Shown piece by piece: positions 54,911 to 64,000 of a stretch of 64,000 bases of DNA. This stretch comes from Chondrus crispus. Its lineage: Eukaryota; Rhodophyta; Florideophyceae; Gigartinales; Gigartinaceae. A model generated the notes under the pieces. It was not told the origin of the DNA, did not search any database, and was given only the letters and a program-made list of their open reading frames with translations. Where the stretch lies: the NCBI RefSeq assembly GCF_000350225.1, contig NW_005179158.1, positions 328,298 through 392,297 on the forward strand, in the 5' to 3' direction. The translations under genes and the position numbers were made by a program. Numbering within the stretch: the first letter of the stretch is position 1; each line of letters opens with the position of its first letter.

Positions 54911-55990
54911 ATGAGCGAGCCACCTGTCGACTTGCAAGGAGAAAGTACCACTCCTCCGACCTTCGCTTTCGATGCCTCCACCCGCGCCGCGCTTCAAGAT
55001 CTCATCTCTGAAGGTGTCGTCGCCGCGCTCGCCGCGCAACAAGCAGCGCCACCCCAGCGCGCTGGAGGAGAGCAATCCGGAGAGGGACCCGACCCCCCCG
55101 CCGAGCCGAGCCCTGCGGGCGCGCCAGCGGCCGCCAAAGTTGCCCAGATCGCCGATCTGTCTGAGGCGGCGGCCGCAGAGGGCCTCTTAGATCTCGCCAA
55201 CAAACCGGCAGAAGAAGGAAGCGGCAAAGAGGACTATTCCGACGAAGCGGAGGCGTCCGACGAAGAGGAAGACAACTTCGGGGGAAACCAACCGGCTGTC
55301 TTCACAATGCGCTGGCACGAGCGCCATCGCAGTGCATAGATTGCACCACGGTTTGAAGTCCCCGCTCGCTTCCGAGCGATCTATCCTGTTGGGTTCGAGC
55401 CCGACTCTGTCGAACACTTTCGCAACTTCGGTCCCGGAAGTGGCGCGTCAGAGGGAAGAGCAGGAGAAGCATCTAGCCTCTATGCTACAGCTGCATATAC
55501 CTGCATCGTCAACAATAGCCTCTCAGAGGCAATCGGAGAACTCGCTGCTCACCCGTCAGTATCGGACGACATCCAAGGACCGTGCGTTGAGATACTTCAA
55601 AGCTTCTCAGACGCACAAGTCTCCATCCACGGCGTGTAAGAGCTTGTCGCCGCTCGCTACGAGGTCCTGTGTGGAAGACAAGGAGCCTCTGGAATCTCCG
55701 ATCCGGACCTCCTTGAGGCCTTTATCGATCCACCAGCTGCCTACAGTTCAATTGGCCGGGTCGCCTATCGGCAGCAACAGTTTCAGGCGGTCCGCTCCGC
55801 TGCGCAACGCGCTGGCAAGAAGACTGCTACAAGGAACTCTGAGCGTCCCCGGAAGCCTCGCCGTAGCCTTTCGTCAGGTGACCGGGGAACGCCGTCCGCC
55901 CCCAGTTCCCTTACTCCGCCCCCAGCCGCTACTGGAGGAGGACGAGGAAGGGGTAGAGGGAGAGGGAGAGGACGCGGCAGAGGTGGATAA
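54911..55990 (+). pseudogene. DIRS-like gag region (broken)
   Basis: Begins at the ATG of MSEPPVDLQGES, 70 bp after the left repeat. The first 142 codons are Ala/Pro/Glu-rich with an acidic end (EEGSGKEDYSDEAEASDEEE). Protein-like sequence continues to about 55990, where it ends in an Arg-Gly-rich tail encoded by GGACGAGGAAGGGG-like repeats, a plausible nucleic-acid binding tail. There are a few breaks. The long frame 55332-56720 crosses this region and the RT in another phase and is not taken as a gene. Confidence 0.55.
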
Positions 55991-56028
55991 TAATAATAAT
56001 TCTTCCGGCATTACCACCGTACCAACAG

Positions 56029-57985
56029 GTGGGGGGCTCCTACAAGGTTTGGGAGGAGATCGGGGCTACACCGTGGCTGGTTCGGCAGCTGCGCTTCGGT
56101 CTACAGCTTCTCTGGAAGCTCCCTCCACCCTTCCAGCGGACTCGAGCCTCCAAGCTCGAGCCGGCACACAGAAGCTTCGCCAGCAAGGAAGTGGGTCGAT
56201 GGCTGGAGCTGGGATTTGCGCGTCGCCCAACCGCGAAGGAGCGGAGAAGGGTACCGGGTTTCGTAACAAGCAGGGCTGGAAAGCTCCGGCTGGTGATCGA
56301 CTACTCCGAGGTGAACGAATGCCTGGAGGATCGAATTTTCCGGATGGACCAGCTGGGGGACCTGGCCGCTGGTTTAAACCCGGGAGACGCGCTCTTCAAG
56401 GCGGATGTAAGCGATGCGTACTACCATCTGCGAGTCCGCCGCTGCGACCGCGAACGCCTCGCCTTCATGGTAGAGGGGGTCGTCTACTTGCCGCTCTGTC
56501 TAAACTGTGGACTGGCGGTCGCGACCTGGTTCTTTACCCAGGCGATGACGCCCGTCGTCGCGCATCTGCGGGCCAAGAGGACACCGCGTCTTCGCCTACT
56601 TGGACGACTTTTTCGGCACGCCGAAAAGCACCTCTCCTCGTGGCGGCGGCGCAACCGTGGACGACACAAAACTCCTCGGCGAGAAGATGCAGCTGCTGTT
56701 CCGCAGACTCGGGCTGCTAATGCACCCGGGAAAGTGCGACTTTTCGGGGGGCACGCGGTTGGAGATTCTCGGCATCCTCGTTGACACCCAGAAAGCCCTT
56801 TTCCTCCTCAGTGCCAAGAAGTTGGCCAAGATAGAGGTGTGCGCGCGCAGGCTCCTACGTTACGCGGCACAGCACCGTCGCCACGTGCGCGTCACGGACA
56901 TCAGGCGCTTCGCCGGCCTTGGAAACTCTGTGACGCCGGCCGTTGTCGACGGCCGACTGCGGCTGCGCGAGCTCTTCAACTCCAGCAAGGCGCTCACGGC
57001 GTCACATCACGGTCACGCGTCACACATGTCACGCGTGACGGGCCAATCGGAGGGCTCTCTTACGCGTCGCGTCACTTCAGATGTCACCTCCGAGAAGGAC
57101 CTGCGTCATGCGAGAGGAAGCCGGCGGCTGTGGCACGCTGCTATGCGCGATCTGCAGTGGTGGGCGCGGCTCAGCGAGGACCCATTCATTGGCTGCGCCC
57201 TGTGGCCCAAGATAAACGCCGTGCTTTTCACAGACGCGAGCATGTCGGGTTGGGGCGCGGCTTGGAATGGTCAAGTGCCCTCAGCCGTCTTCTTCGACGC
57301 AGAGCAAGAGGGCGCGCACATCAACGAGCTGGAACTCCTTGCGGCCCTCTACGCTCTGCGCAGTTTCGTGAAGCACGCCCGCCACCGGGCGGTCGAGCTC
57401 GTCACCGACTCAAAGGTGACCATGCACATCGTCCGAAATATGACTTCACGCTCACCCCCCCTCCTCGCACGCCTTCGGGAGCTCCGCGCCCTTTGCGAGG
57501 CAGAAGGCGTTTCTCTATCAACGCGCCACATCCCTTCTGTCCTCAATACATGGTCCGACAGGCTGTCGCGGCGACGCGACAGTCACGAATGGACTCTGCG
57601 GACCTCCACCGTGCGGATTCTGGAACGCCACTACGCGGGACGGCTCCTCACGTGCGACGGGCACGAGCTTCCGTCACACGTCGCCCCTTACCACGAACCG
57701 CTTGTCCTCCCGCGTCCGGCGCTACTGCCGGTCTCGGCTCGTTTCATGCAACGACTGGGTCGGGGCGTTCTCGAGGCACCCGCCTGGCGTGGTCAGAGCT
57801 GGTACGCGAACGCTGTGGCCGCGGGGGCGCAGGTACGCGACTTGCCGCACGTGCTGACGCCCCCCTGGCCGACAATCGTAACTCACTACACGCCGCTGCA
57901 CGACTGCGCTGGGAGAGAAAGGAGACTCGTGCCGCGATCTGAATGCTACCTAACGCGACAGGGGCCGGAACAGCGGCGCTCTTAA
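56029..57985 (+). pseudogene. DIRS-like reverse transcriptase and RNase H (broken)
   Basis: RT motifs are KLRLVIDYSEVNECL, FKADVSDAYYHLRV and an LDDFFGTP segment (YxDD-type active site, near 56600). After them come the thumb-like EILGILVDTQKALF and the DIRS-type RNase H (NAVLFTDASMSGWGA, INELELLAALYAL, ELVTDSKVTMHIV, LNTWSDRLSRR). The coding sequence occupies two phases with about one break, or a shift of the kind some retroelements use. It is followed at once by the recombinase gene, as in DIRS/Ngaro elements. Confidence 0.8.
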
Positions 57986-58905
57986 TGAGCCCCTCGTATG
58001 CAGCCTCCACACAGAGCAACTATCAACGCTTGTGGGAGGTTTTCAAGGCATACTGCGGGGGCAATTCTCTCAGCCCAGCCCCTGCAACGCCAAGGACTGT
58101 CATTGCGTTTCTCGGGTTCATTTTCGATCGCGGCACGGTGCGTGGTGCTTCTATTCGGCCCTACCTGGCCTCCATTGCGGCTAAACACCGCACACTAGGC
58201 CTTCAGGACCCCACGGTGGACGGTCAAGTCATCCAAACGCGCCGGGGGTTCCGGGTAAGGGACGCAAGGCACAGTACTGGGGCACCTAAGCGATGTGCCC
58301 CGTTACCTGCTGCAGTCGCCTCGTTTGCCCTGACGAAGGCGCTTAGGGCCACTGACTACAGTACATTGCGCCGCTTTGGGCTCCTTGCGCTCACGTTCCT
58401 TCTTTGCTCACGTCCAGGAAGCACACGTGAGCTACAGCTACAAGACCTGGATTTTACGACGGCTTCTGATGCCGTCGGCATACAAATGCGCCGCTTTAAG
58501 TATTCCGAGACTGGGGTTGTTCCGCGCATCGCGCTTCGCATCCCCACTTCAGGACGGGACGACCCTATCAAGGTACTACTGCATCGCCTGGCAGACGCTG
58601 CTCCGCCTTCTGGGTTTCTGTTCCCAGGCCCTGGCAGGTTGAAAGCGGCCCCGGCCTCGTTGTTAGCAGACGCCGTGTCCGCTACACTCGCCGCTACTCC
58701 TGCCCAAGCCCCTGTGGGGCTGAAGTTTACTCCCCGCTCCCTGAGGAGCGGGGCCATCTCGGCGGCATATGCAGTCGGGCTTCTGCTGCCGCTGATAATG
58801 CGCCTCTCTAACCATGCCGACCAAAGGGTCGTCATGAGGCATTACTTAGACCCCCAAACGCCGAATTCGCCTGAGGCACAGCGTTTCTTTGGGCGGTTTA
58901 ATTAA
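57943..58905 (+). CDS. DIRS-like tyrosine recombinase
   Basis: 320 codons; a second possible start lies at residue 15 (MSPSYAAS). An N-terminal SAM-like DNA-binding part (STQSNYQRLWEVFKAYC, about 22-110) precedes the catalytic domain. Likely catalytic residues: Arg in SRPGSTRELQLQDL (about 157-162), Arg in TPRSLRSG (268), His in SNHADQ (291) and the nucleophile Tyr in MRHYLDP (301). It would integrate a circular cDNA without a target duplication. Open throughout, overlapping the end of the RT-RNase H region by about 40 bp. Confidence 0.85.
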   Translation: MLPNATGAGTAALLMSPSYAASTQSNYQRLWEVFKAYCGGNSLSPAPATPRTVIAFLGFIFDRGTVRGASIRPYLASIAAKHRTLGLQDPTVDGQVIQTRRGFRVRDARHSTGAPKRCAPLPAAVASFALTKALRATDYSTLRRFGLLALTFLLCSRPGSTRELQLQDLDFTTASDAVGIQMRRFKYSETGVVPRIALRIPTSGRDDPIKVLLHRLADAAPPSGFLFPGPGRLKAAPASLLADAVSATLAATPAQAPVGLKFTPRSLRSGAISAAYAVGLLLPLIMRLSNHADQRVVMRHYLDPQTPNSPEAQRFFGRFN

Positions 58906-59012
58906 GGTGCACGGGGGTTGGCTGGTCAACCGTGTTGTCAACACAGTGGCCCAGTCGCGCCTACAGTGTGAAAACAAGGGGCCAGCCGGTACTTGCGACG
59001 AAGCGCCGTCAT

Positions 59013-59188
59013 TACGCACTGTATTCTAGAATCACATTGTAATTTTGCGGTCAATTTTAGGCAGGTCACACCCGTCGCGCTGCGAGTGACACAAGGTCAC
59101 TCATGCGACCACGGCGGGTGGAGGTACTTATCAGGACTCGCAACCTGCCTGCTACCGCGCTGACCACCCCGGCAGTCATTCGCTTCTC
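59013..59188 (+). repeat. DIRS-like right repeat
   Basis: Second copy of the 54657-54840 repeat. Between the recombinase stop and this repeat, 58906-59012 holds about 107 bp with no gene; part of it (GTCGCAAGTACC in reverse) loosely resembles 59205-59225, a possible remnant of the split B repeats of Ngaro-type elements. Confidence 0.8.
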
Positions 59189-59894
59189 CCTCCCTGTCCA
59201 TCCCGTCGCAACGACCATGGCCCCTGTGCGATAACTCCTCTCCGCCCTGGGTTGGGTGAGAGGCGGAGGCTCTAGCGAGGGAGCACGCGGCGCGGACACG
59301 ACGCGCTAATTGAACTGATCGGACGAGCTCGCGAAAAGGGAGTGGCTCACTGGCCGGTTACGCGCAGTCGCCCCGTGGTGCATAAACGGGAGCGACCGGT
59401 AACGGGTTAGAAGCCAGCGCGCGCGACAGACAACCGAAAACGGACGTACGTAGGCGCAAAAGGGACGGGGGCGAGCTTGCCCCCGTTTACTGGTGGGGAC
59501 GGGTGCCAGGTCTTAACCCCGCAGAGGGACGCCTCGGACGGCTGTCCCAGTACAGTAGTACAGCACCTGCCGCCTAGTGCGTGCCGGGTACTGTACACAA
59601 TTAAAAAACTAGCGCCATAATTGCTACTACCGCACGGACGCTGCTACTACACGTGTGCACTACTGTACACGCGTGTTGCTTACAGACTACCGCACGGACG
59701 ACACGTGTGCTAACGCGCACACGTAACACGCGCAGACTACTGCTCGGACGACACGTGCACTACTGTACACGTACGCCAGATTATGACCGCTCGGCATGCG
59801 CACGCGCTCGCTACACGTGGGCACAGCCGCCCACGTGTATACCGTATACGGCCGTCCAATGACCTCCGCGCGCTCGCGCCGGTCAATAACTACA
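59189..59894 (-). repeat. 3' LTR of gypsy element H (left limit uncertain)
   Basis: On the minus strand the LTR starts TGTAGTTATTGACC at 59894, next to a polypurine tract (59909-59895). It contains about three imperfect 55-60-bp repeats with CGGACGACACGTG and GTACACG motifs (59630-59775). The far end is not resolved: I find no clear terminal match, and the first 100 or so bases may belong to the DIRS-like element. No gene is seen in 59189-59985. Confidence 0.55.
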
Positions 59895-59985
59895 GACCTC
59901 CCCCCTTAGCTTTCGCTACGTCCCCGTAGCGACCCTCTACTCGAGCGCGCGGGTCCGTTCCGGACGTTTCCTTCTATCGCGCACG

Positions 59986-61194
59986 ATGCAGGAACAGAAG
60001 CCCCTCCGTGTGGACGATCATGCCCCCTGGCTCGTCAGCGAGCTGGCGCTATATAACGCCGCGGGTTCATCCGATTCGGAGAGCGCGTCTTCTGATTCTT
60101 CCCATGCGATCCACACTGACCCCCCAATTCTTCCCCAACACTCCCCTGCGAACTCAGAAACCTCCTCCGACAGCGACGACGACATCCCTTTACAGCGGCT
60201 CTTCAACCAACCGATGGACGGTCATCGCGACACTCCGGCTGTGCGCGCGTACAGGCAGCCGTTGAGCCCGCCTCGGGCTCCGGCAGCGACGCCGGTCGGT
60301 CCCACCTTCCAACCGCGGCGACGCCTTCGCGACGGCGTGCAACCGTCCACTGGAGTGGCGGGGCCCGCGCAAGCGCCAATTGATTCGCCCGTACCGGTCG
60401 CTTTGCCACTGCTGGGCGCCCGAGCAACACAGTCCTCGCCGCTGCCCCTCGCGGGCGTGGCTCCAAGAATGGTCGAGGCGAACCCGGGGCTCCCCGTGGA
60501 GCTGCCGCCACCTCCCATGTCGCCGCCGCCCGCTGCGGGTACGGCGCTCACAAGGGCCGCTTCCGAGGCGCCGTATGCGGCGCCGGCGCCGTCGAGTAGC
60601 GTAGCGCTTGCGCCGGCCAGACGGGGAGCGACAACGTCGCTGGGGCGGGTATTCACCGCCCCGAGTACCCCGGGCTGGCTGCGCAACGGCGTCGGTTCCG
60701 TACGGTCGCTGTGGCCCGGGTCCTCGATGGACCACCGCCGCCGGCGCGCTCGCCGACGCGCTGCGGGCGGCAAGCTTCCGCTTACGGTCGAGGAGTACGT
60801 TCAGCGGAACTTGCTGGACGCGGCGAGGTTCGCGGCCATTCCGATGGTGCGCGCGATCAAGACTCCGTCCGGACGCGGTGCCGTGGGGCAAGAGAACTGC
60901 GCCGGGGCGTGGAAGGCGCGGTGGCGTCACGCTCCGTGTCGGACGCCGGCCGCGGCGGGCAGTGACTTGCTGTACGTCCGCTGCGAGGGCGAGGAAAAGT
61001 ACCACATCTCGCTGCTGAACCTCTTCGGTCGGTATCGCCGCTACGAGGGCCTCGCGCCCGACGTCCGCTTGGTGGCCTTTCCGCGGCCTTTCAACAGCTG
61101 GTACAGCGTTGCGAACCGAGCGCGGTGGGGTGAGGACGCAGCGCGCGAGAGTCGGCTGCGCTGGCGCCGGCTGGACGATTTCTTTCACATGTAG
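59986..61194 (+). CDS. Antisense ORF 1 in gypsy H, unknown product
   Basis: 402 codons from the ATG of MQEQKPLRVDD, 77 bp beyond the polypurine tract. Residues 27-75 are Ser/Asp-rich (SSDSDDDIPLQRL); 75-235 is long Pro/Ala-rich, probably disordered. A basic patch (RRRRARRRAAGGK, about 251-263) leads to a more folded-looking part (ENCAGAWKARWRH, CEGEEKYHISLLNLFGRYRRY). I recognise no family. The opposite frame (60190-61197) looks like a shadow: low complexity, no folded-looking segment. It could be an accessory gene of the element or a captured host gene. Confidence 0.5.
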   Translation: MQEQKPLRVDDHAPWLVSELALYNAAGSSDSESASSDSSHAIHTDPPILPQHSPANSETSSDSDDDIPLQRLFNQPMDGHRDTPAVRAYRQPLSPPRAPAATPVGPTFQPRRRLRDGVQPSTGVAGPAQAPIDSPVPVALPLLGARATQSSPLPLAGVAPRMVEANPGLPVELPPPPMSPPPAAGTALTRAASEAPYAAPAPSSSVALAPARRGATTSLGRVFTAPSTPGWLRNGVGSVRSLWPGSSMDHRRRRARRRAAGGKLPLTVEEYVQRNLLDAARFAAIPMVRAIKTPSGRGAVGQENCAGAWKARWRHAPCRTPAAAGSDLLYVRCEGEEKYHISLLNLFGRYRRYEGLAPDVRLVAFPRPFNSWYSVANRARWGEDAARESRLRWRRLDDFFHM

Positions 61195-61313
61195 CACAGC
61201 ACCGAGTTTTTCTCAGTGCCCAATGCCGCGCGGCAGGCCTGTACCCCGCGCTCCCGCCGAGCTGGTCGACGTTCGAGGCGCCAGAGTACCTGTGCGTACC
61301 GACGCCGAGCGTC

Positions 61314-62480
61314 ATGGCGTACGTGGCGGCGGCGCATTGGTTGCCGCTCGGCCGATCGGAATCCGCGGAAACGGAGCGAATGCGCGTCTTGGTGCACGCG
61401 ATCATGCTTTCCGAATGGGCGGTCTTGGCCTTCCTGTGCTTCTTGCACGCCGCTCGCGAGGGACTGCCGTTCTTCACGAAGTGTCCCGACACGCGGCTGA
61501 TCGCGCGGTGCGAGGAACCGTTCGGTGAGCGCGGCCTGCTCTTCCGCCTCTCGGCGGGGCTCATCAATTTAATCTGCTCGGTCGGTATCGCGGAGATCCT
61601 CGAGGGTACGTCGTTTGACGCGGCGTACGCGACGCAGCTGTTGGCCTTCACCGAGGGTATGGATTGGAGCGGCCGGCCGGACTTCGCGTGGTTCAGCTGG
61701 AACCAGCGGTGTACCCTACCGATGCCCGCCGGCGCCGAGGCAGAGACCGTTGCCGATGGTGGCAGCGCGGCCCCCGGTCCAGTGGACGCGACCGTCGCGG
61801 TCGACGTGGACGGAGCAGTCGACACGGTCGACGCGGGTGACACGGGCGGCTTGCTTGCCGATGCCGATGTCGCGCCGCCGCGCGATGCGGGAACCGGTGC
61901 GGTGAGGAGCGTCGTCGAGACCGCGGTACCGGCCCGCGGCGGATCCGCTCGCGTGGCCTCGATCCAGAGCGACTCACCGAAGGGGTTAAGAGAACCCCCC
62001 GTTGTCGTGGGAATTTCGGCCCCCACCTCAAGCCCCCCACACATCAGCGTGGTGACCGGTACCGAAGGCGATCATCGTCCCGTTCGGATGCCGCCTCCTC
62101 CCGCTCCGCATCCGTCCGGCCGGTCTTCCCCGGCGCGCCTCCGTGAGGAGGCCGCGTTCACTGCCCTGCAGTACGCTTGCTCCTTCCAGGTGGCAACAGT
62201 TCCTTCGTCGGTTGAGCAGGCGCTGCTGCAGGCGCGCGAGTGGATGCACCAAGCCAAGCAGCTGGAGACGACCGTTGCGGCGCTCCAAGAGGCCTCCACC
62301 GCGACGGAGCGTGAGCGCGTCGAGCATCACAAGAAGCTCCGCGGCGTGCAGGACATCCTCGCGGTCGTCAGCCAACGTCTCGCGGCGCCGCCGATGCCTG
62401 CCGCTACGGTCGGGGCCTCGCGCTCCGCGCCCGAAGATGCTGCGGCGGCTCCGCCGGCGAAGCGCACGCGTCGTTCTTGA
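61314..62480 (+). CDS. Antisense ORF 2 in gypsy H, unknown product
   Basis: 388 codons from MAYVAAAHWLPLG; protein-like sequence continues upstream of this ATG in the same phase, so the real start may be earlier or reached by splicing from ORF 1. The first 135 residues are hydrophobic and Cys/Trp-containing (AIMLSEWAVLAFLCFLHAA could be a membrane helix). Residues about 140-270 are Ala/Val/Asp-rich. The end is a coiled coil (about 295-355) with a nuclear-signal-like tail PPAKRTRRS. It stops 176 bp from the convergent pol end. No known family recognised. Confidence 0.5.
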   Translation: MAYVAAAHWLPLGRSESAETERMRVLVHAIMLSEWAVLAFLCFLHAAREGLPFFTKCPDTRLIARCEEPFGERGLLFRLSAGLINLICSVGIAEILEGTSFDAAYATQLLAFTEGMDWSGRPDFAWFSWNQRCTLPMPAGAEAETVADGGSAAPGPVDATVAVDVDGAVDTVDAGDTGGLLADADVAPPRDAGTGAVRSVVETAVPARGGSARVASIQSDSPKGLREPPVVVGISAPTSSPPHISVVTGTEGDHRPVRMPPPPAPHPSGRSSPARLREEAAFTALQYACSFQVATVPSSVEQALLQAREWMHQAKQLETTVAALQEASTATERERVEHHKKLRGVQDILAVVSQRLAAPPMPAATVGASRSAPEDAAAAPPAKRTRRS

Positions 62481-62656
62481 GCCCCGACCCGTTGGTCTCC
62501 CCCTTTCGCGTAGCCCATGAGGGGCTTCGCCCACAGTAAACAGAGCCGATTAGCGGTGTTCCTTGCCTTTTCCTTTTGGCGCGTGCGGGCGGCAGTGCAC
62601 GACGCGCGCGAGCGAGGTCGTCCTGACGGTTCGGCCATGCGAGGCCGGAAGAAGCG

Positions 62657-63976
62657 CTACGCGAGCGCGCTTGTCCGTCCTTGGCGCGTACGCCAATATC
62701 GGTCGATGAAAGGTTGCGGGAGCCCCTCGGAGGGCTCGTAGGTATCGTCGGAAGCGGCGTACCCGTACCAGCGAACCTTGTACTCGATGCCGCCGCTGGT
62801 CATACGGTGTCCGACGATGCGGTCAACGACGTATTCCGCGCGGGGCGTTGTGGTTTGTGCGTCCGATGCGGATGTAATGGCCGAGATGACAGTGTCCCCC
62901 GGCCCGCGTGGCATTTTTGTAACGCGGTCGATGCTCACGCGGTTCTCCACACCGTCCTGCTCGATGAGGACCGTGGTGTCCGTAGCGGAGCGCACGCGAA
63001 ACGGCCCCTCTGTCCTTGGTAGAAGTTTGACAGAGAGCTCGTCCGTTCCGGTCGTACCTTGCGCACGCGTGCGTCGCTCGACGCTTGTCAACCGGCGGGG
63101 CGGGCGATCAACGTAGACAAAATCGCCTGCCACAACGACCGGACGGAAGCGGACCTTCTTGTCAAAATCGTCCTTGTACCGCTTTTGCGATGCGGATAAT
63201 TTCGTCCGAGCGCGGTCGAGAGCGTCGCGAAGCTTGCGCAGCGTGGCGCGCTTGTACTGCACCGGGGTCCGCGGGTCCTCTCGATGGGTCCCCGCGTCCT
63301 GCGGCACAGTACCGGGGAGAATCAAACCGGACGGTGGACGCGTTAACACCAGGTCGAACGGAGTCGTCTCCGTCGACCGGTGGACCTGCGTATTGTAGGC
63401 GAAGGTCAGCGGCTGCACGTAGTCGTCCCAATCGCGCCGGTGCTCCTCCACGTAGTGCCGGAGGCGTTGCACCAGCGTGCGATTGAACCGTTCGGTCTGC
63501 CCATTCGACTGGGGGTGGTAGGCTGTCGTGAGATAATGTCGCACCCCCAAGAGGGCGCATACCGCGTCGAAGAACTTCGCAGCGAACTGGGGGCCATTGT
63601 CGGTCAGTACGTAGCGCGGCGCTCCGTAAACGTATACCCAGTTGTCTAAAAACGCGTTTGCGACGACCGAAGCGGTTGTGGTCCGGAGCGGGATACTGCG
63701 CGTTAGCTTGGAGAACCGGTCGGTAATTACCAACACGTGTTGGTTTCCGTGCGCAGTCTTGGGCAGGGGCCCCAGGAGGTCCATCGCGACAGACTCCAAG
63801 GGGCCCGGCGCGGGGAACAGCTTGAGATCCTTTTGGTTGTTGACAAGCGTCCCGCGGGTCGCAGCACACGAGGTGCAATTCCGTACGGTCGAAAACGCGT
63901 CGCTGGCCATGTATGGCCAGTAGTACTCCCTGCGAAGGGTGTAGTACATACGCGTCGCTCCCGGGTGACCTGCCAA
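62657..63976 (-). CDS. Gypsy H integrase with chromodomain (partial)
   Basis: The last 439 codons visible of a pol gene that enters from the right. A HHCC-type zinc-binding part (HPG...NCTSC, residues 4-37) precedes the integrase core with D66 (AMDLLGPLP), D126 (LTDNGPQF) and E162 (GQTERFNR), which keep DD35E spacing. The C-terminal domain has the GPFRV segment, then a chromodomain (about 375-425: EYVVDRIVGHR, YKVRWYGY, DDTYEPSEGL). Such chromodomains steer chromoviruses to certain chromatin. No start is given because the gene continues beyond 64000. Confidence 0.88.
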   Translation of the reverse strand: MAGHPGATRMYYTLRREYYWPYMASDAFSTVRNCTSCAATRGTLVNNQKDLKLFPAPGPLESVAMDLLGPLPKTAHGNQHVLVITDRFSKLTRSIPLRTTTASVVANAFLDNWVYVYGAPRYVLTDNGPQFAAKFFDAVCALLGVRHYLTTAYHPQSNGQTERFNRTLVQRLRHYVEEHRRDWDDYVQPLTFAYNTQVHRSTETTPFDLVLTRPPSGLILPGTVPQDAGTHREDPRTPVQYKRATLRKLRDALDRARTKLSASQKRYKDDFDKKVRFRPVVVAGDFVYVDRPPRRLTSVERRTRAQGTTGTDELSVKLLPRTEGPFRVRSATDTTVLIEQDGVENRVSIDRVTKMPRGPGDTVISAITSASDAQTTTPRAEYVVDRIVGHRMTSGGIEYKVRWYGYAASDDTYEPSEGLPQPFIDRYWRTRQGRTSALA

Positions 63977-64000
63977 CCTCGGATGGTGTGCCAGGTACAG

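Larger units (their letters stand above)
54657..59188 (+). mobile_element. DIRS-order (tyrosine recombinase) retroelement
   Basis: Direct terminal repeats (54657-54840, 59013-59188) enclose a gag-like region, RT-RNase H and a tyrosine recombinase, with no integrase and no target duplication. This is the DIRS/Ngaro plan. The left border falls inside TTACG, bases also present in the disrupted CopA' gag, as expected when a recombinase joins short identical sequences. The sequence right of the second repeat is not the continuation of CopA' gag, so the right limit is open. Broken, about three breaks in gag/RT; the recombinase gene is open. Confidence 0.8.
59189..64000 (-). mobile_element. Gypsy element H, chromodomain type, 3' part
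   Basis: Minus-strand element running off the right edge: integrase with C-terminal chromodomain (63976-62657), a 2.75-kb region with two antisense open frames (59986-62480), polypurine tract and LTR. Gypsy class follows from the integrase and chromodomain. The antisense frames at the 3' end recall the antisense genes of plant Tat-lineage gypsy elements. The visible pol part is open. Confidence 0.75.

Noticed and set aside
55332-56720. 462-codon frame across the DIRS-like gag and RT
   Set aside because: It runs in a different phase from the recognisable RT motifs and is Ser/Pro/Arg-rich without a domain: a GC-rich shadow.
56839-57942. 367-codon frame overlapping the RNase H region
   Set aside because: Arg/Pro/Gly-rich shadow of the RNase H coding phase.
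60190-61197. 335-codon minus-strand frame opposite antisense ORF 1, and the 317-codon frame 61091-62044 opposite ORF 2
   Set aside because: They read as low-complexity Arg/Pro/Ala or Ser/Ala sequence, whereas the plus-strand frames hold folded-looking and coiled-coil segments. Confidence in this choice is moderate.

Overview
The window is eukaryotic repeat DNA. I see no convincing host gene. What can be read is LTR retrotransposons of at least four kinds plus one tyrosine-recombinase (DIRS-order) element. No organism-specific gene is present; a protist genome with Ty1/copia, chromodomain gypsy and DIRS elements together (an oomycete or other stramenopile would fit) is my best guess, held loosely. 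Family labels below (CopA, CopB, CopC and so on) are local names.

Layout. 1-1442: the 3' end of a gypsy-like element with its LTR. 1443-51756: in effect one old CopC copia element (left part 1443-5996, right part 48530-51756) swollen to about 50 kb by insertions nested inside it. In order: a solo LTR (2630-3885); two CopA elements in tandem on the minus strand sharing one LTR (5997-41896); a plus-strand CopA-2 (13007-20909) and a CopC-2 (21049-34555), both inside that shared LTR; a CopB element (22643-30321) inside the CopC-2 leader; a minus-strand CopC-4 (41897-48529); and a small mismatched-end element (50260-51221). 51757-53463: 5' LTR and gag-like start of another LTR element. 53464-54656: a 107-bp repeat and an old CopA-like fragment. 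54657-59188: DIRS-like element with gag, RT-RNase H and tyrosine recombinase. 59189-64000: 3' part of a minus-strand chromodomain gypsy element carrying two long open frames antisense to its pol gene.

Dating from target-site duplications and LTR differences counted by eye: CopB is youngest (outer LTRs nearly identical), then CopA-2 (about 10 differences in 1264 bp) and CopC-2 (about 13 in 939 bp). CopA-like fragments at 2630 and 53571 are clearly older. Three copia polyprotein genes look whole (7272-11390, 15492-19634, 42351-46460); the other copies are broken or partial.

Most notable: (1) every CopA copy carries an extra gene between the 5' LTR and gag for a protein with two C-x2-C-x12-H-x5-H zinc fingers; (2) CopB has the architecture expected of self-integration with inversion, with a perfect 5-bp duplication at both inner junctions; (3) the copia elements use an internal stretch of initiator tRNA-Met as primer site, as Drosophila copia does; (4) CopB and CopC share almost the same interior but have very different LTRs; (5) a 962-bp insertion has two unlike LTR ends inside one target duplication; (6) two antisense open frames lie at the 3' end of the gypsy element.
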